NCBI GenBank assembly: GCA_011390955.1
Contig: JAABRM010000031.1
Location: 1-64,000, forward strand
Source: Oscillatoriales cyanobacterium
GTDB taxonomy: Bacteria; Cyanobacteriota; Cyanobacteriia; Cyanobacteriales; Laspinemataceae
DNA: 64,000 nucleotides
Reading direction: 5' to 3'
The first letter of the stretch is position 1. Each line of letters starts with the position of its first letter. Under the pieces are notes generated by a model. It did not search any database. It was not told where the DNA came from and saw only the letters and a list, made by a program, of their open reading frames with translations. This document shows, one piece after another, positions 1-8,783 of this stretch. Position numbers and translations under genes: made by a program.

Positions 1-587
1 ATGTCTCCAGATTGGACGAAACCAGACCAGAGGACGATCGGCAAGTTATCAAGATTATTTCTGAGGCATTAGGCAATAGTATTTGGGAAAACACTGCGAT
101 CGTGTTTACTTTTGCTAATCATGTTAACGCTTCAGACTATCAAAGGAAATTGAATACGAGAAAACTAAAAATTCAAGAACTCATAAAACAAGAACTCATA
201 AAATCTCACATATATGATTCTAATATAGCATATAATATACCATCCGTGGCAATAGATAATTACAGTAAAACAACACCTGATGGGAAGGAATGGCTAGGAA
301 TTTTTTTCACAGCCATAGTAGACAGAGTGTCTAAGGAAGGTACTATTGCCTTACTATCAATGTTAACTGATAGTATAAGCCAGCGGACTATTTTTGATAA
401 ATATCAAAAATCAATTATTAGGAAAAAATTTATTGAGGCAGTTATTCAGTCGTCAGGAACAGCCATTACCATTGGCATAACGGTGACAGCAATTGTAAAC
501 GCTCCTTTAATCCTAGGCTTTTCTGGAGGGGGAATAGTAGGAACTCTCATAGGATGTTGGTTGTCTGAAAAAAAAGATGTCGATTAG
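1..587 (+). CDS. AIG1/Toc-like GTPase, C-terminal part (cut by window edge)
   Basis: The reading frame is open to the left edge, so this is the C-terminal part of a longer protein. The first residues (RLDETR, then DDRQVIKIISEALG, then an aliphatic strand ending FTFANH) match the region after the G3 motif of septin/AIG1/Toc34-type GTPases, where LDxxR and a TxA(N/D)-like G4 strand occur. About 190 residues are visible. The last 45 are hydrophobic and glycine-rich (two short segments near residues 145-180), suggesting a membrane-anchoring tail before a charged end (SEKKDVD). The family hydrolyses GTP, often at membranes; the role here is unknown. The TTG at 12 is not a credible start because upstream codons stay open. 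Confidence 0.6.
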   Translation, partial: VSRLDETRPEDDRQVIKIISEALGNSIWENTAIVFTFANHVNASDYQRKLNTRKLKIQELIKQELIKSHIYDSNIAYNIPSVAIDNYSKTTPDGKEWLGIFFTAIVDRVSKEGTIALLSMLTDSISQRTIFDKYQKSIIRKKFIEAVIQSSGTAITIGITVTAIVNAPLILGFSGGGIVGTLIGCWLSEKKDVD

Positions 588-677
588 ATTATCTCTCCAC
601 AATTTGGCAGAAAAGCGATCGCCCTTTTCCCCAAAGCACAAACCGCCGCATTTTCTCGCAGTTAAAACAACCTGTAG

Positions 678-744
678 GGGCGAAGCATTTCCGCAGTAAA
701 TCTTTGGTTGTAACTGATAACTTATCGGCGGAAATGCTTCGCCC
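678..744. repeat. Inverted repeat, 17-bp arms
   Basis: GGGCGAAGCATTTCCGC at 678-694 is matched exactly in inverted orientation at 728-744, with a 33-nt loop. It looks like a small foldback intergenic repeat. No coding potential. Confidence 0.7.
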
Positions 745-897
745 TGGCATCGGGATGAGATTATGGCGATCGCTTTAATATTTGACTGAGACGATCGATA
801 GTAGGGGCAACCATCGCCTTGAGGAATTGCCCCTACTACCGGAGAACAATTTTTAAAATAAAGTCTCTATCTTTCGTAAACTGAGTCTTTTTGCAGC

Positions 898-1161
898 TAT
901 TCTCCCAGCTATGCCACCGATGAAATTCCTACTGCCACGGAAAAACAAATCATCGTCAACTATCCCAACTTAACTCAGCTTATATGCGGGAGATTACCCG
1001 GGCTGAAGTGGCGGCAATTGTTTACCCGGCTTAGGTTTCCCAGGGAGAAGTTAGCGTCATTAACTCCAGCTACATCTGAAGTGGCGGCAATGGTGTATCA
1101 AGCTTTGGTTAATTCTGGGGTTTTGACGGCGGTGAATTCTAATTATATTGTCTCCGCATAA
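898..1161 (+). pseudogene. Remnant of an SLH-domain (S-layer homology) protein
   Basis: Three reading-frame fragments in order resemble the end of a cyanobacterial SLH domain. The first, from 898, reads YATDEIPTATEKQIIVNYPN; the second, around 990-1034, reads TRAEVAAIVY and hits a stop; the third, around 1063-1161, reads SEVAAMVYQALVNSG and ends in NYIVSA plus stop. Intact homologues have these pieces in one frame, with TRAEVAAIVYQAL as the conserved core. SLH domains bind cell-wall polymers in outer-membrane porins and S-layer proteins. Frameshifts plus an apparent partial duplication of the core show that it is dead. Confidence 0.55.
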
Positions 1162-1405
1162 TTGCCCCGTTTGGGTGAGAAACCATTCAAGAAACCGGGT
1201 TTCTGATTGATTAATCAGGTAGGCGATCGCTTACCTGATTTTTTGTGAAATTTTCCCGCCTAAAAAGTATGATATTGCCAAGAATAGGGATTTCTGCTGA
1301 TATCCAAGAGGTAAAGATTCCAGAAATAACGATTGATGGCGGAGATTCCATAAGAAATTAGCTAAAATATTCAGAGAAAGCGATCGCGACGAGAGGTCTA
1401 GCATT

Positions 1406-2155
1406 ATGACTCAAGCTGTCGAAAGAGTAACCGAGGTGGCTATTCAGCAACCTCAAGAACAAGTACAGTCGGAAACCGAACATCTCTTAACCTTCCAAGA
1501 ATACCTCGCGTATGAGGGAGAACCGGATGTTCTCTATGAATTATTCAGGGGGAAACTCATACCGATGCCAGCACCAACTTTATATCACGCCAAAATTTGC
1601 GAATTTTTAGTTTACAAGTTACAGCGCTACTTTGCCGACCAAAATTTAGCTTTGGTAGCCAAAACTACTGTGGGGGTAAGAACCGAGGAAAATTCATCCC
1701 GAATTCCTGATGCGATTGTTTGCCAGGAAAGTCTTTGGGAGCAAATTAGCGATCGTCCCGGTGCTGGGGTTTTAGACTTTGCGGAAAAGCCGATTCTTGT
1801 AGTAGAAATTGTCAGCAGTAATCGCCGAGATGATTATATCATTAAACGTAACGAATACGAGGCAGCCGAAATTCCTGAATATTGGATCGTAGACCCCCAA
1901 AAGAAACGAGTGAGAGTCTTGGCAAATGCGACCAATGAAGAAGGATATAATTGGGTTGATTTCAGCGAAGATAGTTCAATAGTTTCGGCTCAGTTTGACC
2001 AGCTTGATTTATCGGTGCAAGAATTGCTTAATCCGCCGGTAGTGGAGCAATTAATTAAGGAGGAACAAGCGAAAATCAAAACTCTGGAAACTCGCAATGA
2101 AAAATTAGCCCAGCGGTTACGAGAAATGGGAATCAATCCAGAGGAAATCGATTAA
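1406..2155 (+). CDS. Uma2-family (DUF820) PD-(D/E)XK nuclease-like protein
   Basis: The 249-residue protein has the Uma2 layout: an N-terminal LTFQEYLAYEG-like segment, then RIPDAIV (the Asp of the nuclease core) near residue 95, then ILVVEIVSSN (the Glu strand) near residue 130, then the typical YWIVDPQKKRVRVL. The last 45 residues form a charged helix that could be a coiled coil (EEQAKIKTLETRNEKLAQRLREM). Uma2 proteins are expanded in cyanobacteria, often in dozens of copies, and their biological role is not settled. The usual Lys after the Glu is replaced by Ser, so activity cannot be assumed. It stands alone, with a purine-rich GAGAGG upstream of the ATG. Confidence 0.85.
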   Translation: MTQAVERVTEVAIQQPQEQVQSETEHLLTFQEYLAYEGEPDVLYELFRGKLIPMPAPTLYHAKICEFLVYKLQRYFADQNLALVAKTTVGVRTEENSSRIPDAIVCQESLWEQISDRPGAGVLDFAEKPILVVEIVSSNRRDDYIIKRNEYEAAEIPEYWIVDPQKKRVRVLANATNEEGYNWVDFSEDSSIVSAQFDQLDLSVQELLNPPVVEQLIKEEQAKIKTLETRNEKLAQRLREMGINPEEID

Positions 2156-2323
2156 AATCGATTAAGCTCACTAAATAACAGCGATCGCACTGATAAATGC
2201 CATTTTTAGAATCGGGGCGATCGCTCATCGAAGTCATGGTGCGAATTTTTCACGTTATGGATAGATTAATCTAAATTAAAAGAACAGCTTAACTGTTTAA
2301 TAGCGAAAGACTGGAAATAAAAG

Positions 2324-3493
2324 ATGAGTCTTACATATTTAGACCTTTTTAGTGGCGCCGGAGGCTGGGCTTGTGGTTTAGAAATGGCGGGCTTAAAACA
2401 CGCTGGTTCTTATGATATTAACGAGTCAGCTTGTAGAACCGCTGGCGCTAATTTAGGCAAGGCTGTATTTTGTGTAGATTTAAGAAAATTTATCGACACT
2501 TTAGATGGCAAATATCCCCAACCAGACCTGATTGTCGGCAGTCCCCCCTGTCAAGGTTTTAGTAATGAGGGATATAAAAGAAAAGAAGACCCTCGCAATA
2601 GTCTAGTTTGGACTTACTTAGATATTGTGGAAAAACTTGCGCCAAAAGTTTGGATATTTGAAAATGTTCCAGGATTTCAGCGGTTATATAATGGCAGCTA
2701 CTATGAAGAATTCACCCAACGGCTGAATTCCATGTCTTACTATTGGCATACTTTTTTACTTGATGCCAGTCAATACGGGGTTCCCCAAAAAAGAATTCGT
2801 TTTTTTGCGATCGCTGCTAAAGATTTTCAGCCAGAAAAACCTGAACCCACCCATTCAATCAACCGAGAAATCTACGGCACAGCAGAAGCAATTTCTCTGT
2901 GGCAAGCGATCGCCGATTTACCCAAAGTGGGAATTGGGGAAAAAGTCGGTATTTTTGATTATGATAAATTGCCGGAATGTGGCTATCAATCTTGGGTTAG
3001 AGAGGGAAGTCACCGATTAGAAAACCATACCACTCAAAAGCACAGTCAACGAGTCTTAGAAAAAATTAGTGCTGTGCCCATTGGAGGCGGTATGGAATCC
3101 TTGGTGGGAAAATATCAAGAGAATAAAGTTGCCTATTGTGGAGGATATCGTAGAGCAGTGAAAGAACAGCCTTCTTATACAGCGTATTGGACGCGAGGGA
3201 TGACTTCAATTCATCCCGAAGAAAATCGATTTTTGTCCCCTAGGGAATGTGCCCGGATCCAGTCATTTCCCGATCGCTTCATTTTTCACGGGACAACTAT
3301 CGAAAACTATACCCAAATTTGCAATGCAGTTCCTCCCTTGGTTGCGAGAGCTTATGGGAGATATTTATTAAAAGTATTACTGGGTCAAGAAATTCCGGCA
3401 ATTCCTTGGGACTGTAGTCACAAAACCTCAAATCAATTGGTGGCTTTATCCAAAAAAGAACAAAATCCGATTCAGCTTCGGTTGCCTATTTAG
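2324..3493 (+). CDS. DNA (cytosine-5-)-methyltransferase
   Basis: All main C5-methyltransferase motifs are visible in order: motif I DLFSGAGG near residue 7, motif IV SPPCQGFS near residue 74 (catalytic Cys), motif VI FENVPGF near residue 110, motif VIII QKRIRFF near residue 153, a target-recognition region at about 175-290, motif IX RECARIQSFP near residue 305, and motif X NAVPPLVARAYGR near residue 330. It transfers a methyl group from S-adenosylmethionine to cytosine in a specific DNA site. No restriction enzyme is recognisable beside it, so it looks solitary. A solitary enzyme methylating within CGATCG (the HIP1 core) is known in cyanobacteria; whether this is that enzyme is not decidable here. 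Confidence 0.93.
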   Translation: MSLTYLDLFSGAGGWACGLEMAGLKHAGSYDINESACRTAGANLGKAVFCVDLRKFIDTLDGKYPQPDLIVGSPPCQGFSNEGYKRKEDPRNSLVWTYLDIVEKLAPKVWIFENVPGFQRLYNGSYYEEFTQRLNSMSYYWHTFLLDASQYGVPQKRIRFFAIAAKDFQPEKPEPTHSINREIYGTAEAISLWQAIADLPKVGIGEKVGIFDYDKLPECGYQSWVREGSHRLENHTTQKHSQRVLEKISAVPIGGGMESLVGKYQENKVAYCGGYRRAVKEQPSYTAYWTRGMTSIHPEENRFLSPRECARIQSFPDRFIFHGTTIENYTQICNAVPPLVARAYGRYLLKVLLGQEIPAIPWDCSHKTSNQLVALSKKEQNPIQLRLPI

Positions 3494-3523
3494 CCACCGA
3501 TCGCGGTTTTTTCCAACTTTTCT

Positions 3524-3667
3524 CTAGTCCATATAGGAGAGACTGCGCTTGACGGAACCATCGCTATATAATTCCATTGGCACCAGTTCGGTTTTGCCAT
3601 ATTTTCTCAGCTTGGAATAGACGATTTTTACAAAAGACGGTTGTTGTTTATTGGTGATAGTAGACAT
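3524..3667 (-). CDS. Small hypothetical protein, 47 aa
   Basis: ATG to TAG on the minus strand, read as MSTITNKQQP, then VKIVYSKLRKYGKTELVPM, then YSDGSVKRSLSYMD. An AGAGG sits 8-9 nt before the ATG, a good ribosome-binding site. Composition is lysine- and tyrosine-rich without low complexity, and third positions look protein-like. I do not recognise the family. It runs convergent to the methyltransferase, ending about 30 nt from its stop. It could be a real small gene or the intact end of a lost one. Confidence 0.4.
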   Translation of the reverse strand: MSTITNKQQPSFVKIVYSKLRKYGKTELVPMELYSDGSVKRSLSYMD

Positions 3668-3850
3668 AGAAGTTACCTCTGGGATAATTGATCTGGCAAT
3701 AGCATCCCGGATATGACTAATTAATTTTGAAAGAAGATTTCGGAATTTTGTTTATGGTAATCTAATGTGATTTTTATAGAGCTAAAAGTCGGTTTTTTGA
3801 CTTTTTGGGCTTTATAGCATCTATGAAAACACAATTTATGGAAACCATGT

Positions 3851-3863
3851 TGCCAATTTGGCA
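3851..3863. promoter_or_regulatory. Palindrome TGCCAA-T-TTGGCA
   Basis: Perfect 6-bp arms around one base. Related palindromes occur at 54576-54586 and 60803-60817, and a longer-spaced one at 58999-59024. A shared operator is possible; function is not shown. Confidence 0.25.
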
Positions 3864-4247
3864 GAAATTCGCAGAAAATAGAGACTGATTGACTCACACT
3901 GGGCTGATTTTGTCATTAAAAGTTGACAATGGAGTCAGTCATTTCCTCGGTTGAGATTTGCGGCACCGGGAAAGCTAAGATTTTGCTATTTGATGACAGG
4001 ATTTTCAGCCCCGCACCAACTGCTCAGGATAATTTTGACTTTTTTCAGGATTTTTTTAGCTTTTTGTATCAATTCAGACTGAACCGGCTAACGGTTCGGT
4101 TTTCTCAACCAGATTTACTGAGGATGAATCCGGTTTTCCCTAAATTATTTGGCTGAAAAAAAAGGCGATCGCTCTTTCCCCCCGTAAGTTCTGAAGTAGG
4201 TTTCCCAGTTTTTGGCAGAAAGCGGGGAACTATTCAACAAGATATTA

Positions 4248-4331
4248 GACAATTCTGGCTTTCATAACGGATTGATCCCCCCAACCCCCCTTAAAACCGC
4301 CATCGGCTTTTTAGAATTTTGCCAGAAATCT
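4248..4331. mobile_element. MITE-like dispersed repeat, copy 1
   Basis: The left end GACAATTCTGGC is followed by TTTCATAACGGATTGATCCCCCC, a C-run/G-run core and ATCGGCTTTTTAGAATTTTGCC. The same blocks occur inverted at 37850-37918 and in the same orientation at 54407-54467, where the right end is GCCGTAATTGTC, an inverted version of the left end. No transposase is inside. Confidence 0.5.
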
Positions 4332-4408
4332 ATTGATGACCCAAGCTTGCTATAATCCATGCTTAAATCATCGGAAATGATTAATGGTTGATTCCCATCA
4401 TTATTAAT

Positions 4409-7400
4409 ATGTCCAAAATCACCAATCAGACGAAAACGCCCTTAGAGACTTACTACAAACAAATTCACACGGTGATTCTCTCTCGGCAAAACCCCATCAC
4501 CGGATTACTGCCCGCGTCCACTGCGGTAAATGCTCACGGTGACTATACCGATGCCTGGGTGCGAGACAATGTATATAGTATTCTCGCGGTTTGGGCTTTG
4601 GCTTTGGCTTATCGGAAAATTGATGCCTTTGACCAGCGCACTTTTGAACTAGAACATAGCACGATTAAGCTGATGCGCGGGTTACTTTATGCGATGATGC
4701 GCCAAGCGGATAAAGTGGAAAAATTTAAGCGCACTCAATCGTCATTGGATGCGTTACACGCCAAATATGATACGAAAACCGGCGATACTGTCGTGGGGGA
4801 TGACCAATGGGGGCATTTACAACTAGATGCTACCTCGATTTTTGTGCTGATGTTGGCCCAAATGACCGCTTCCGGTTTGACGATTATTTATAGTCAAGAT
4901 GAGGTGAATTTTATCCAAAATTTGGTTTATTACATTAGTCGCACTTACCGGACTCCCGATTATGGGATTTGGGAACGCGGTAATAAGATTAATCATGGCG
5001 ACCCCGAACTGAATGCGAGTTCGATCGGTATGGCGAAAGCGGCTTTGGAAGCAATTAATGGGTTAAATTTGTTTGGGGTACGCGGTGGCCCTGCGTCAAC
5101 GATTCATGTGTTGCCCGATGAAATTGCCCATTGTCGGATTACCCTAGAATCCCTGTTGCCCAGAGAGTCGAGTTCTAAGGAAGTGGATGCGGCGATTTTG
5201 AGCATTATCGGCTTTCCGGGATTTGCGATCGCAGACCAAGAATTAGTCGATCGCACCCGTAAGACGATTATCGACAAACTCCAAGGGCGATATGGTTGTA
5301 AGCGGTTTCTGCGGGACGGCCATCAAACGGTTTTGGAAGATACCAGCCGCTTGCACTATGAGCCCTTGGAACTGAAACAGTTTGAACATATTGAATGCGA
5401 ATGGCCGCTATTTTTCACTTATTTATATCTTGATGGGCTATTTCGCCAAGATGCTCAACAAATTGCCGAATATCGCGATCGCCTAGAATTTGTCCTGGTG
5501 GAACAAAATGGCTGGGGCTTATTGCCAGAGTTGTACTATGTCCCGGAAGAGGCGATCGAAGCGGAACGGCAAAACCCCCACAGTCAAACCCGCAAACCCA
5601 ATGAAAATATCCCCCTAGTTTGGGCGCAAAGCTTATATCTGGTCGGTCAACTCCTGGACAACGGCTGGATCGCTTTGGGCGATATTGACCCCCTCGGTCG
5701 TCACCGGCAACCCCACTATCTCAAAGGACAGCGGCAGCAACCCGTGGTGCAAATCGCCCTATTAGCAGAAGATGAAGAGTTGCAAGGGAAACTCGCTACT
5801 TATGGCATTGCCACCCAAACCCCCGCCCAACTTGCTCCTATGCAAGTCCGACAAGCCCGCGAACTGGCTACAGTTTATAAAGAAATTGGCTTGAATAAAA
5901 AATTAGGACTCACCGGCAGACCCATGCGACGGTTGCGGAGTTTGATGACTTCCCGCATTTTCCGCATTCGCGGCGAAACAATGGTATTTTTGCCCGCATT
6001 TTTGGATCAGCAGGAATTCTATCAAACTCTCGATTATCATTTTTTGGTGGCATATATTAAGAGTGAATTAGCCTATATCGATCGCCATTGGCGGGGTTTG
6101 GGCCGACCCACTATGACCTTATTGCTAACTCATACGATGTTGGAACCGTCGGGGTCGAATTCAGAAATTTTGCCGCCTTTATTAGAGTTGATGCAAGAAT
6201 TTCGCGAAGGAAAATGTGGGGATGTCAAGGTAAAACTTGGTTCATTAAATGAATTTATGCTCACTGCCGCGATCGAACGGATTGATTTCTTGCGAGAAGT
6301 GAAATTTCCCCAAGCCCCGGTACGCAATGCGGAATCTTTATTGGTGCGGGGTTGTAGTCAGAAACGTTACTTATGGAACAAGGCGGAAAAAAATATCGCC
6401 CTCAGCAATACCCAAGAGTTTTGCTTAGAATGCGAGACGAATTTGAAACTATTAATTACTAAACTCAGAGAGTCGGAAAACCTCTATGAACAAGTGGAGT
6501 TATTGCGTATTTTGACTCGCTTAGAAGGGTTAGAATTTGATACAGGAATTGGCGGCCCCGGAGAACCAGTCCGAGTCAGAACTTTACTGGATCAAGTATA
6601 TGCCCAAGCGTCTCAATTGCGGTTATGGGCAGTGGTGCGCTATGCCGCTGGTTTGCTGAATAAAGTAGATATTAGTTTGTCTGATGCGGTGACGGATATT
6701 TTAGTCCGACAAAAACAAATTACTGTGGGTCGGGCTTATTCTAGCGGTTCGTTGATTAATCGCCCTATGTCCCAGCAAAAGATTATGCAGAAAATTCGCG
6801 AATTCTGTCGGGAAGATATCCGCGATCGCGCCTTAACTCAGGAAATTTTAATTTATCTGAGTACCTTAATTAAATCCGATCCAAAACTGCTGAAAGGCTT
6901 TGTCACCTTGCGAGTTGGTTATTTAATTCTCCTGTTAGTTAGCGAACTGGCATTAGAGTTAAATCTGACTCAAGATGAAGCTTATGAAGCCTTGATGAGA
7001 TTATCTCCTTTTGAGATTAAAACTCGCTTGCGTCAAGTTTTGGAAGGCTATGCGGGAATGAATCAAGTGTTGCAACGGCAAGAGTCAATTGCTTTGCGGA
7101 AACAAGCCAAAGAAATTGATTGGGTGGTCTTGTATGGGGAGAAAAAAGAACCGGAAAAACCCAAAGAAGGTTGGCGACGCAAACGTCAATTAGATGGGTC
7201 ATTAAATCGCATGATACCGGATTTTTATCCCCAGATTTGGAAGTTGATGCAACATTGCAAAGGCTTGGTAATTGGGGATAAGCTGGAACGGCGCAATCGC
7301 TTAGATAGTGAGTTGATCTTGTCAGAAATGACCCAGGGCGAGAAAAATTTTGACCTGAAAGTTGAGCATTTACTGAATAAGATTGATGCGCCCGAATACC

Positions 7401-7678
7401 GTCAGCTTAATGTGGAAGCATTGATCGAGTTGTCCAATATTTGCGATCGCAACCCGGACTTACAAATTGAGCAATATTTAGTGCTCGATGTAATTATCGG
7501 TCACGCGGTGCGTCAAGGGTGGTTAGAAAAGTATCCCGAACGGGCGGATAAATATGATGAGGACAAGCAAAAAGCCTGGGATAAATTTTATGACACTTCC
7601 CCTTATGTTTGTGCGGGATATATTGTGAAAGCTTTCCGCTTCTTAACGGAAGTGGGCGAAGATTTAACCGCTGCTTAA
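4409..7678 (+). CDS. GH15 / phosphorylase-kinase alpha-beta-like protein
   Basis: A protein of about 1,089 residues. The N-terminal ~450 residues resemble the (alpha/alpha)6 barrel shared by GH15 glucoamylases and the alpha/beta regulatory subunits of phosphorylase kinase: LLPASTAVNAHGDYTDAWVRDNVYSILAVWALAL near the start, DDQWGHLQLDATSIF near residue 130, YGIWERG near residue 190. The rest is helical and Arg/Glu-rich, as in related cyanobacterial proteins of this length. A glycogen or starch-related role is suggested by the fold only. I place the start at ATG 4409 rather than the upstream in-frame TTG at 4388. It is monocistronic and followed by repeats with T-runs that could terminate transcription. 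Confidence 0.8.
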   Translation: MSKITNQTKTPLETYYKQIHTVILSRQNPITGLLPASTAVNAHGDYTDAWVRDNVYSILAVWALALAYRKIDAFDQRTFELEHSTIKLMRGLLYAMMRQADKVEKFKRTQSSLDALHAKYDTKTGDTVVGDDQWGHLQLDATSIFVLMLAQMTASGLTIIYSQDEVNFIQNLVYYISRTYRTPDYGIWERGNKINHGDPELNASSIGMAKAALEAINGLNLFGVRGGPASTIHVLPDEIAHCRITLESLLPRESSSKEVDAAILSIIGFPGFAIADQELVDRTRKTIIDKLQGRYGCKRFLRDGHQTVLEDTSRLHYEPLELKQFEHIECEWPLFFTYLYLDGLFRQDAQQIAEYRDRLEFVLVEQNGWGLLPELYYVPEEAIEAERQNPHSQTRKPNENIPLVWAQSLYLVGQLLDNGWIALGDIDPLGRHRQPHYLKGQRQQPVVQIALLAEDEELQGKLATYGIATQTPAQLAPMQVRQARELATVYKEIGLNKKLGLTGRPMRRLRSLMTSRIFRIRGETMVFLPAFLDQQEFYQTLDYHFLVAYIKSELAYIDRHWRGLGRPTMTLLLTHTMLEPSGSNSEILPPLLELMQEFREGKCGDVKVKLGSLNEFMLTAAIERIDFLREVKFPQAPVRNAESLLVRGCSQKRYLWNKAEKNIALSNTQEFCLECETNLKLLITKLRESENLYEQVELLRILTRLEGLEFDTGIGGPGEPVRVRTLLDQVYAQASQLRLWAVVRYAAGLLNKVDISLSDAVTDILVRQKQITVGRAYSSGSLINRPMSQQKIMQKIREFCREDIRDRALTQEILIYLSTLIKSDPKLLKGFVTLRVGYLILLLVSELALELNLTQDEAYEALMRLSPFEIKTRLRQVLEGYAGMNQVLQRQESIALRKQAKEIDWVVLYGEKKEPEKPKEGWRRKRQLDGSLNRMIPDFYPQIWKLMQHCKGLVIGDKLERRNRLDSELILSEMTQGEKNFDLKVEHLLNKIDAPEYRQLNVEALIELSNICDRNPDLQIEQYLVLDVIIGHAVRQGWLEKYPERADKYDEDKQKAWDKFYDTSPYVCAGYIVKAFRFLTEVGEDLTAA

Positions 7679-7693
7679 CTTGGGAATGACAAT

Positions 7694-7830
7694 AGAAACC
7701 GGGTTTCTTTTTAGGGTGACAAAGTTAACTCTGATATCGACCACAGAAACCCGGTTTCTTTGCTTGGAGGTTTTGTGCGTTTTTTTCATAAAACATTGAT
7801 TAAACCCCAAGAAAAAACCCGGTTTATTAC
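7694..7830. repeat. Three GAAACCSGGTTTC palindromes downstream of the GH15-like gene
   Basis: AGAAACCGGGTTTCT at 7694-7708 (followed by a T-run), AGAAACCCGGTTTCT at 7745-7759, and a degenerate AAAAACCCGGTTTAT near 7812-7826. Neighbouring copies can pair with each other or fold individually. The first could serve as a terminator. Confidence 0.7.
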
Positions 7831-7866
7831 ATTGTATCCAAAAAAGCGATCGCGTCAAAAAATATC

Positions 7867-7895
7867 TTGCCAAACCTCTAAAAAAGTGATATAAT
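7867..7895 (+). promoter_or_regulatory. Sigma-70-type promoter of the antitoxin gene
   Basis: TTGCCA (7867-7872), a 17-nt spacer, and a perfect TATAAT (7890-7895), about 70 nt upstream of the ATG at 7966. Confidence 0.6.
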
Positions 7896-7906
7896 GACAG
7901 AAAATA

Positions 7907-7932
7907 TTAGAGTAATTCGTTAATTACTCTAA
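7907..7932 (+). promoter_or_regulatory. 11-bp inverted repeat, likely autoregulatory operator
   Basis: TTAGAGTAATT, loop CGTT, AATTACTCTAA, directly after the predicted transcription start. The position fits binding by the antitoxin encoded just downstream, as is usual for toxin-antitoxin operons. It could also be an RNA hairpin. Confidence 0.5.
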
Positions 7933-7965
7933 ATCTGAATATCCAATTAATCAAATGGGGAAAAT

Positions 7966-8211
7966 ATGACTCAAGCAGCCGATCAAAAACTTATTCAGGA
8001 AAATACACTCTTAGATAAATTTAGAAATCTCACCAGTGAACAACAACAAACTATTTTAGATTTTATGGAGTTTATGGAAAGTAAAAACCCTAAATCCCCC
8101 GTTCGAGAAGTTTCTGCTTATGATTTAGCTAAAGAATGGGCTGGTTCGGTAGAAAGTGGGATTGGTGATTTGTCTACTAATAAAAAGTATCTCCAAGGAT
8201 TTGGAAAATAA
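7966..8211 (+). CDS. VapB-like antitoxin (orphan)
   Basis: An 81-residue acidic protein: LLDKFRNLTSEQQQTILDFMEFMESK near residue 15, then a flexible C-terminal part (YDLAKEWAGSVESGIGDLSTNKKYLQGFGK). This layout, a helical LTxEQQxxILDFxxFL-type core plus a tail with WxGSxExGxxDLSTNKKYxxGFG, is typical of cyanobacterial antitoxins preceding a PIN toxin. The stop overlaps the ATG of a truncated PIN gene (TAATG), so the operon arrangement is preserved although the toxin is broken. Promoter and operator are visible upstream. Confidence 0.75.
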   Translation: MTQAADQKLIQENTLLDKFRNLTSEQQQTILDFMEFMESKNPKSPVREVSAYDLAKEWAGSVESGIGDLSTNKKYLQGFGK

Positions 8212-8294
8212 TGAAATCAGCAATTATTATCGATACTTCCCCTTTAGTCGCATTTATCGATCGCTTCTGGTCAAGTTATAATAAGTCCATCTAA
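8211..8294 (+). pseudogene. Truncated VapC PIN-domain toxin, 27 codons left
   Basis: The ATG overlaps the antitoxin stop. The first residues, MKSAIIIDTSPLVAFIDR, are the start of a PIN domain with its first catalytic Asp (IIIDTSPL). The frame then runs into unrelated WSSYNKSI and a stop, and the BrnT gene begins 15 nt later. The remaining ~110 residues with the other acidic residues are gone, so no RNase activity is possible. A deletion, perhaps linked to arrival of the BrnTA pair, is the simplest explanation. Confidence 0.7.
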
Positions 8295-8308
8295 AATTAA
8301 TCATATGT

Positions 8309-8581
8309 ATGGAATTTGAATGGGATACACAAAAAGCTAAATCCAATTTATCTAAACACGATATTTCATTTGAAGAAGCTAAAAGTGTCTTCGAGGATCC
8401 ACTCTATGTTGATTTTTACGATCCGGATCATTCTGAAGCCGAACATCGTTATATTATCATAGGAGAATCATCAAAACATCGGATTTTGTTAGTCTCTTAT
8501 ACCGAAAGAGGAGATAAAATTAGACTGATTAGCGCTAGACAAGCTACCAAACAAGAAATCAAAGCTTATCAAGAGGGTTAA
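8309..8581 (+). CDS. brnT: BrnT-family toxin
   Basis: A 90-residue protein beginning EFEWDTQKAKSNLSKHDISFEEAKSVFEDP, then the RYIIIGES and HRILLVSYTERGDKIRLISARQATKQEIKAY signature. This is the BrnT fold, an RNase-like toxin of type II toxin-antitoxin systems that inhibits translation. The conserved basic and histidine residues (K in TQKAKSN, H17-like, the final RLISARxA) are present, so it looks intact. The next gene, four bases downstream, fits its antitoxin BrnA. Confidence 0.88.
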   Translation: MEFEWDTQKAKSNLSKHDISFEEAKSVFEDPLYVDFYDPDHSEAEHRYIIIGESSKHRILLVSYTERGDKIRLISARQATKQEIKAYQEG

Positions 8582-8585
8582 AATC

Positions 8586-8783
8586 ATGGAAGATGAATTG
8601 AGAGATGAATATGACTTACAAAGTTTAAAAGTTAGGAGAATGGGAGTCAAGCGGAAAAAGTTTGGCGATACAATTATTAAGCTAGATTCAGATGTGGCTG
8701 ATTTTTTTCCCAACGCTGAATCGGTGAATGAAGCTTTACGGTTTTTGATTAGAATTACTAAGGATAATCAAGCTAAAGTTTAG
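8586..8783 (+). CDS. brnA: BrnA-family antitoxin
   Basis: A 65-residue protein: KRKKFGDTIIKLDSDVADFFPNAESVNEALRFLIRI. This is a ribbon-helix-helix type DNA-binding segment with the DxDVxxFFPxAESVNEALR pattern common to BrnA antitoxins. It normally neutralises BrnT and represses the operon. Start ATG 8586, four bases after the BrnT stop, implies translational coupling. Confidence 0.8.
   Translation: MEDELRDEYDLQSLKVRRMGVKRKKFGDTIIKLDSDVADFFPNAESVNEALRFLIRITKDNQAKV

Larger units (their letters stand above)
588..1405. other. Intergenic region with repeats and an SLH remnant
   Basis: No intact gene is visible. The stretch holds a 17-bp inverted repeat (678-694 and 728-744), the remnant of an S-layer-homology protein (898-1161), one copy of the GAAACCGGGTTTC palindrome (1189-1204), and the leader of the following Uma2 gene. 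Confidence 0.6.
3494..4408. other. Intergenic region, 0.9 kb, mostly non-coding
   Basis: It contains a possible 47-residue ORF on the minus strand (3524-3667), a 6-bp-arm palindrome TGCCAA-T-TTGGCA (3851-3863), and one copy of a MITE-like repeat (4248-4331). An open frame at 3923-4156 has only a TTG start and no recognisable content, so I do not call it a gene. Confidence 0.5.

Noticed and set aside
3923-4156. 77-codon ORF
   Set aside because: TTG start, no ribosome-binding site, Phe-rich low-information sequence in a repeat-containing intergenic region.
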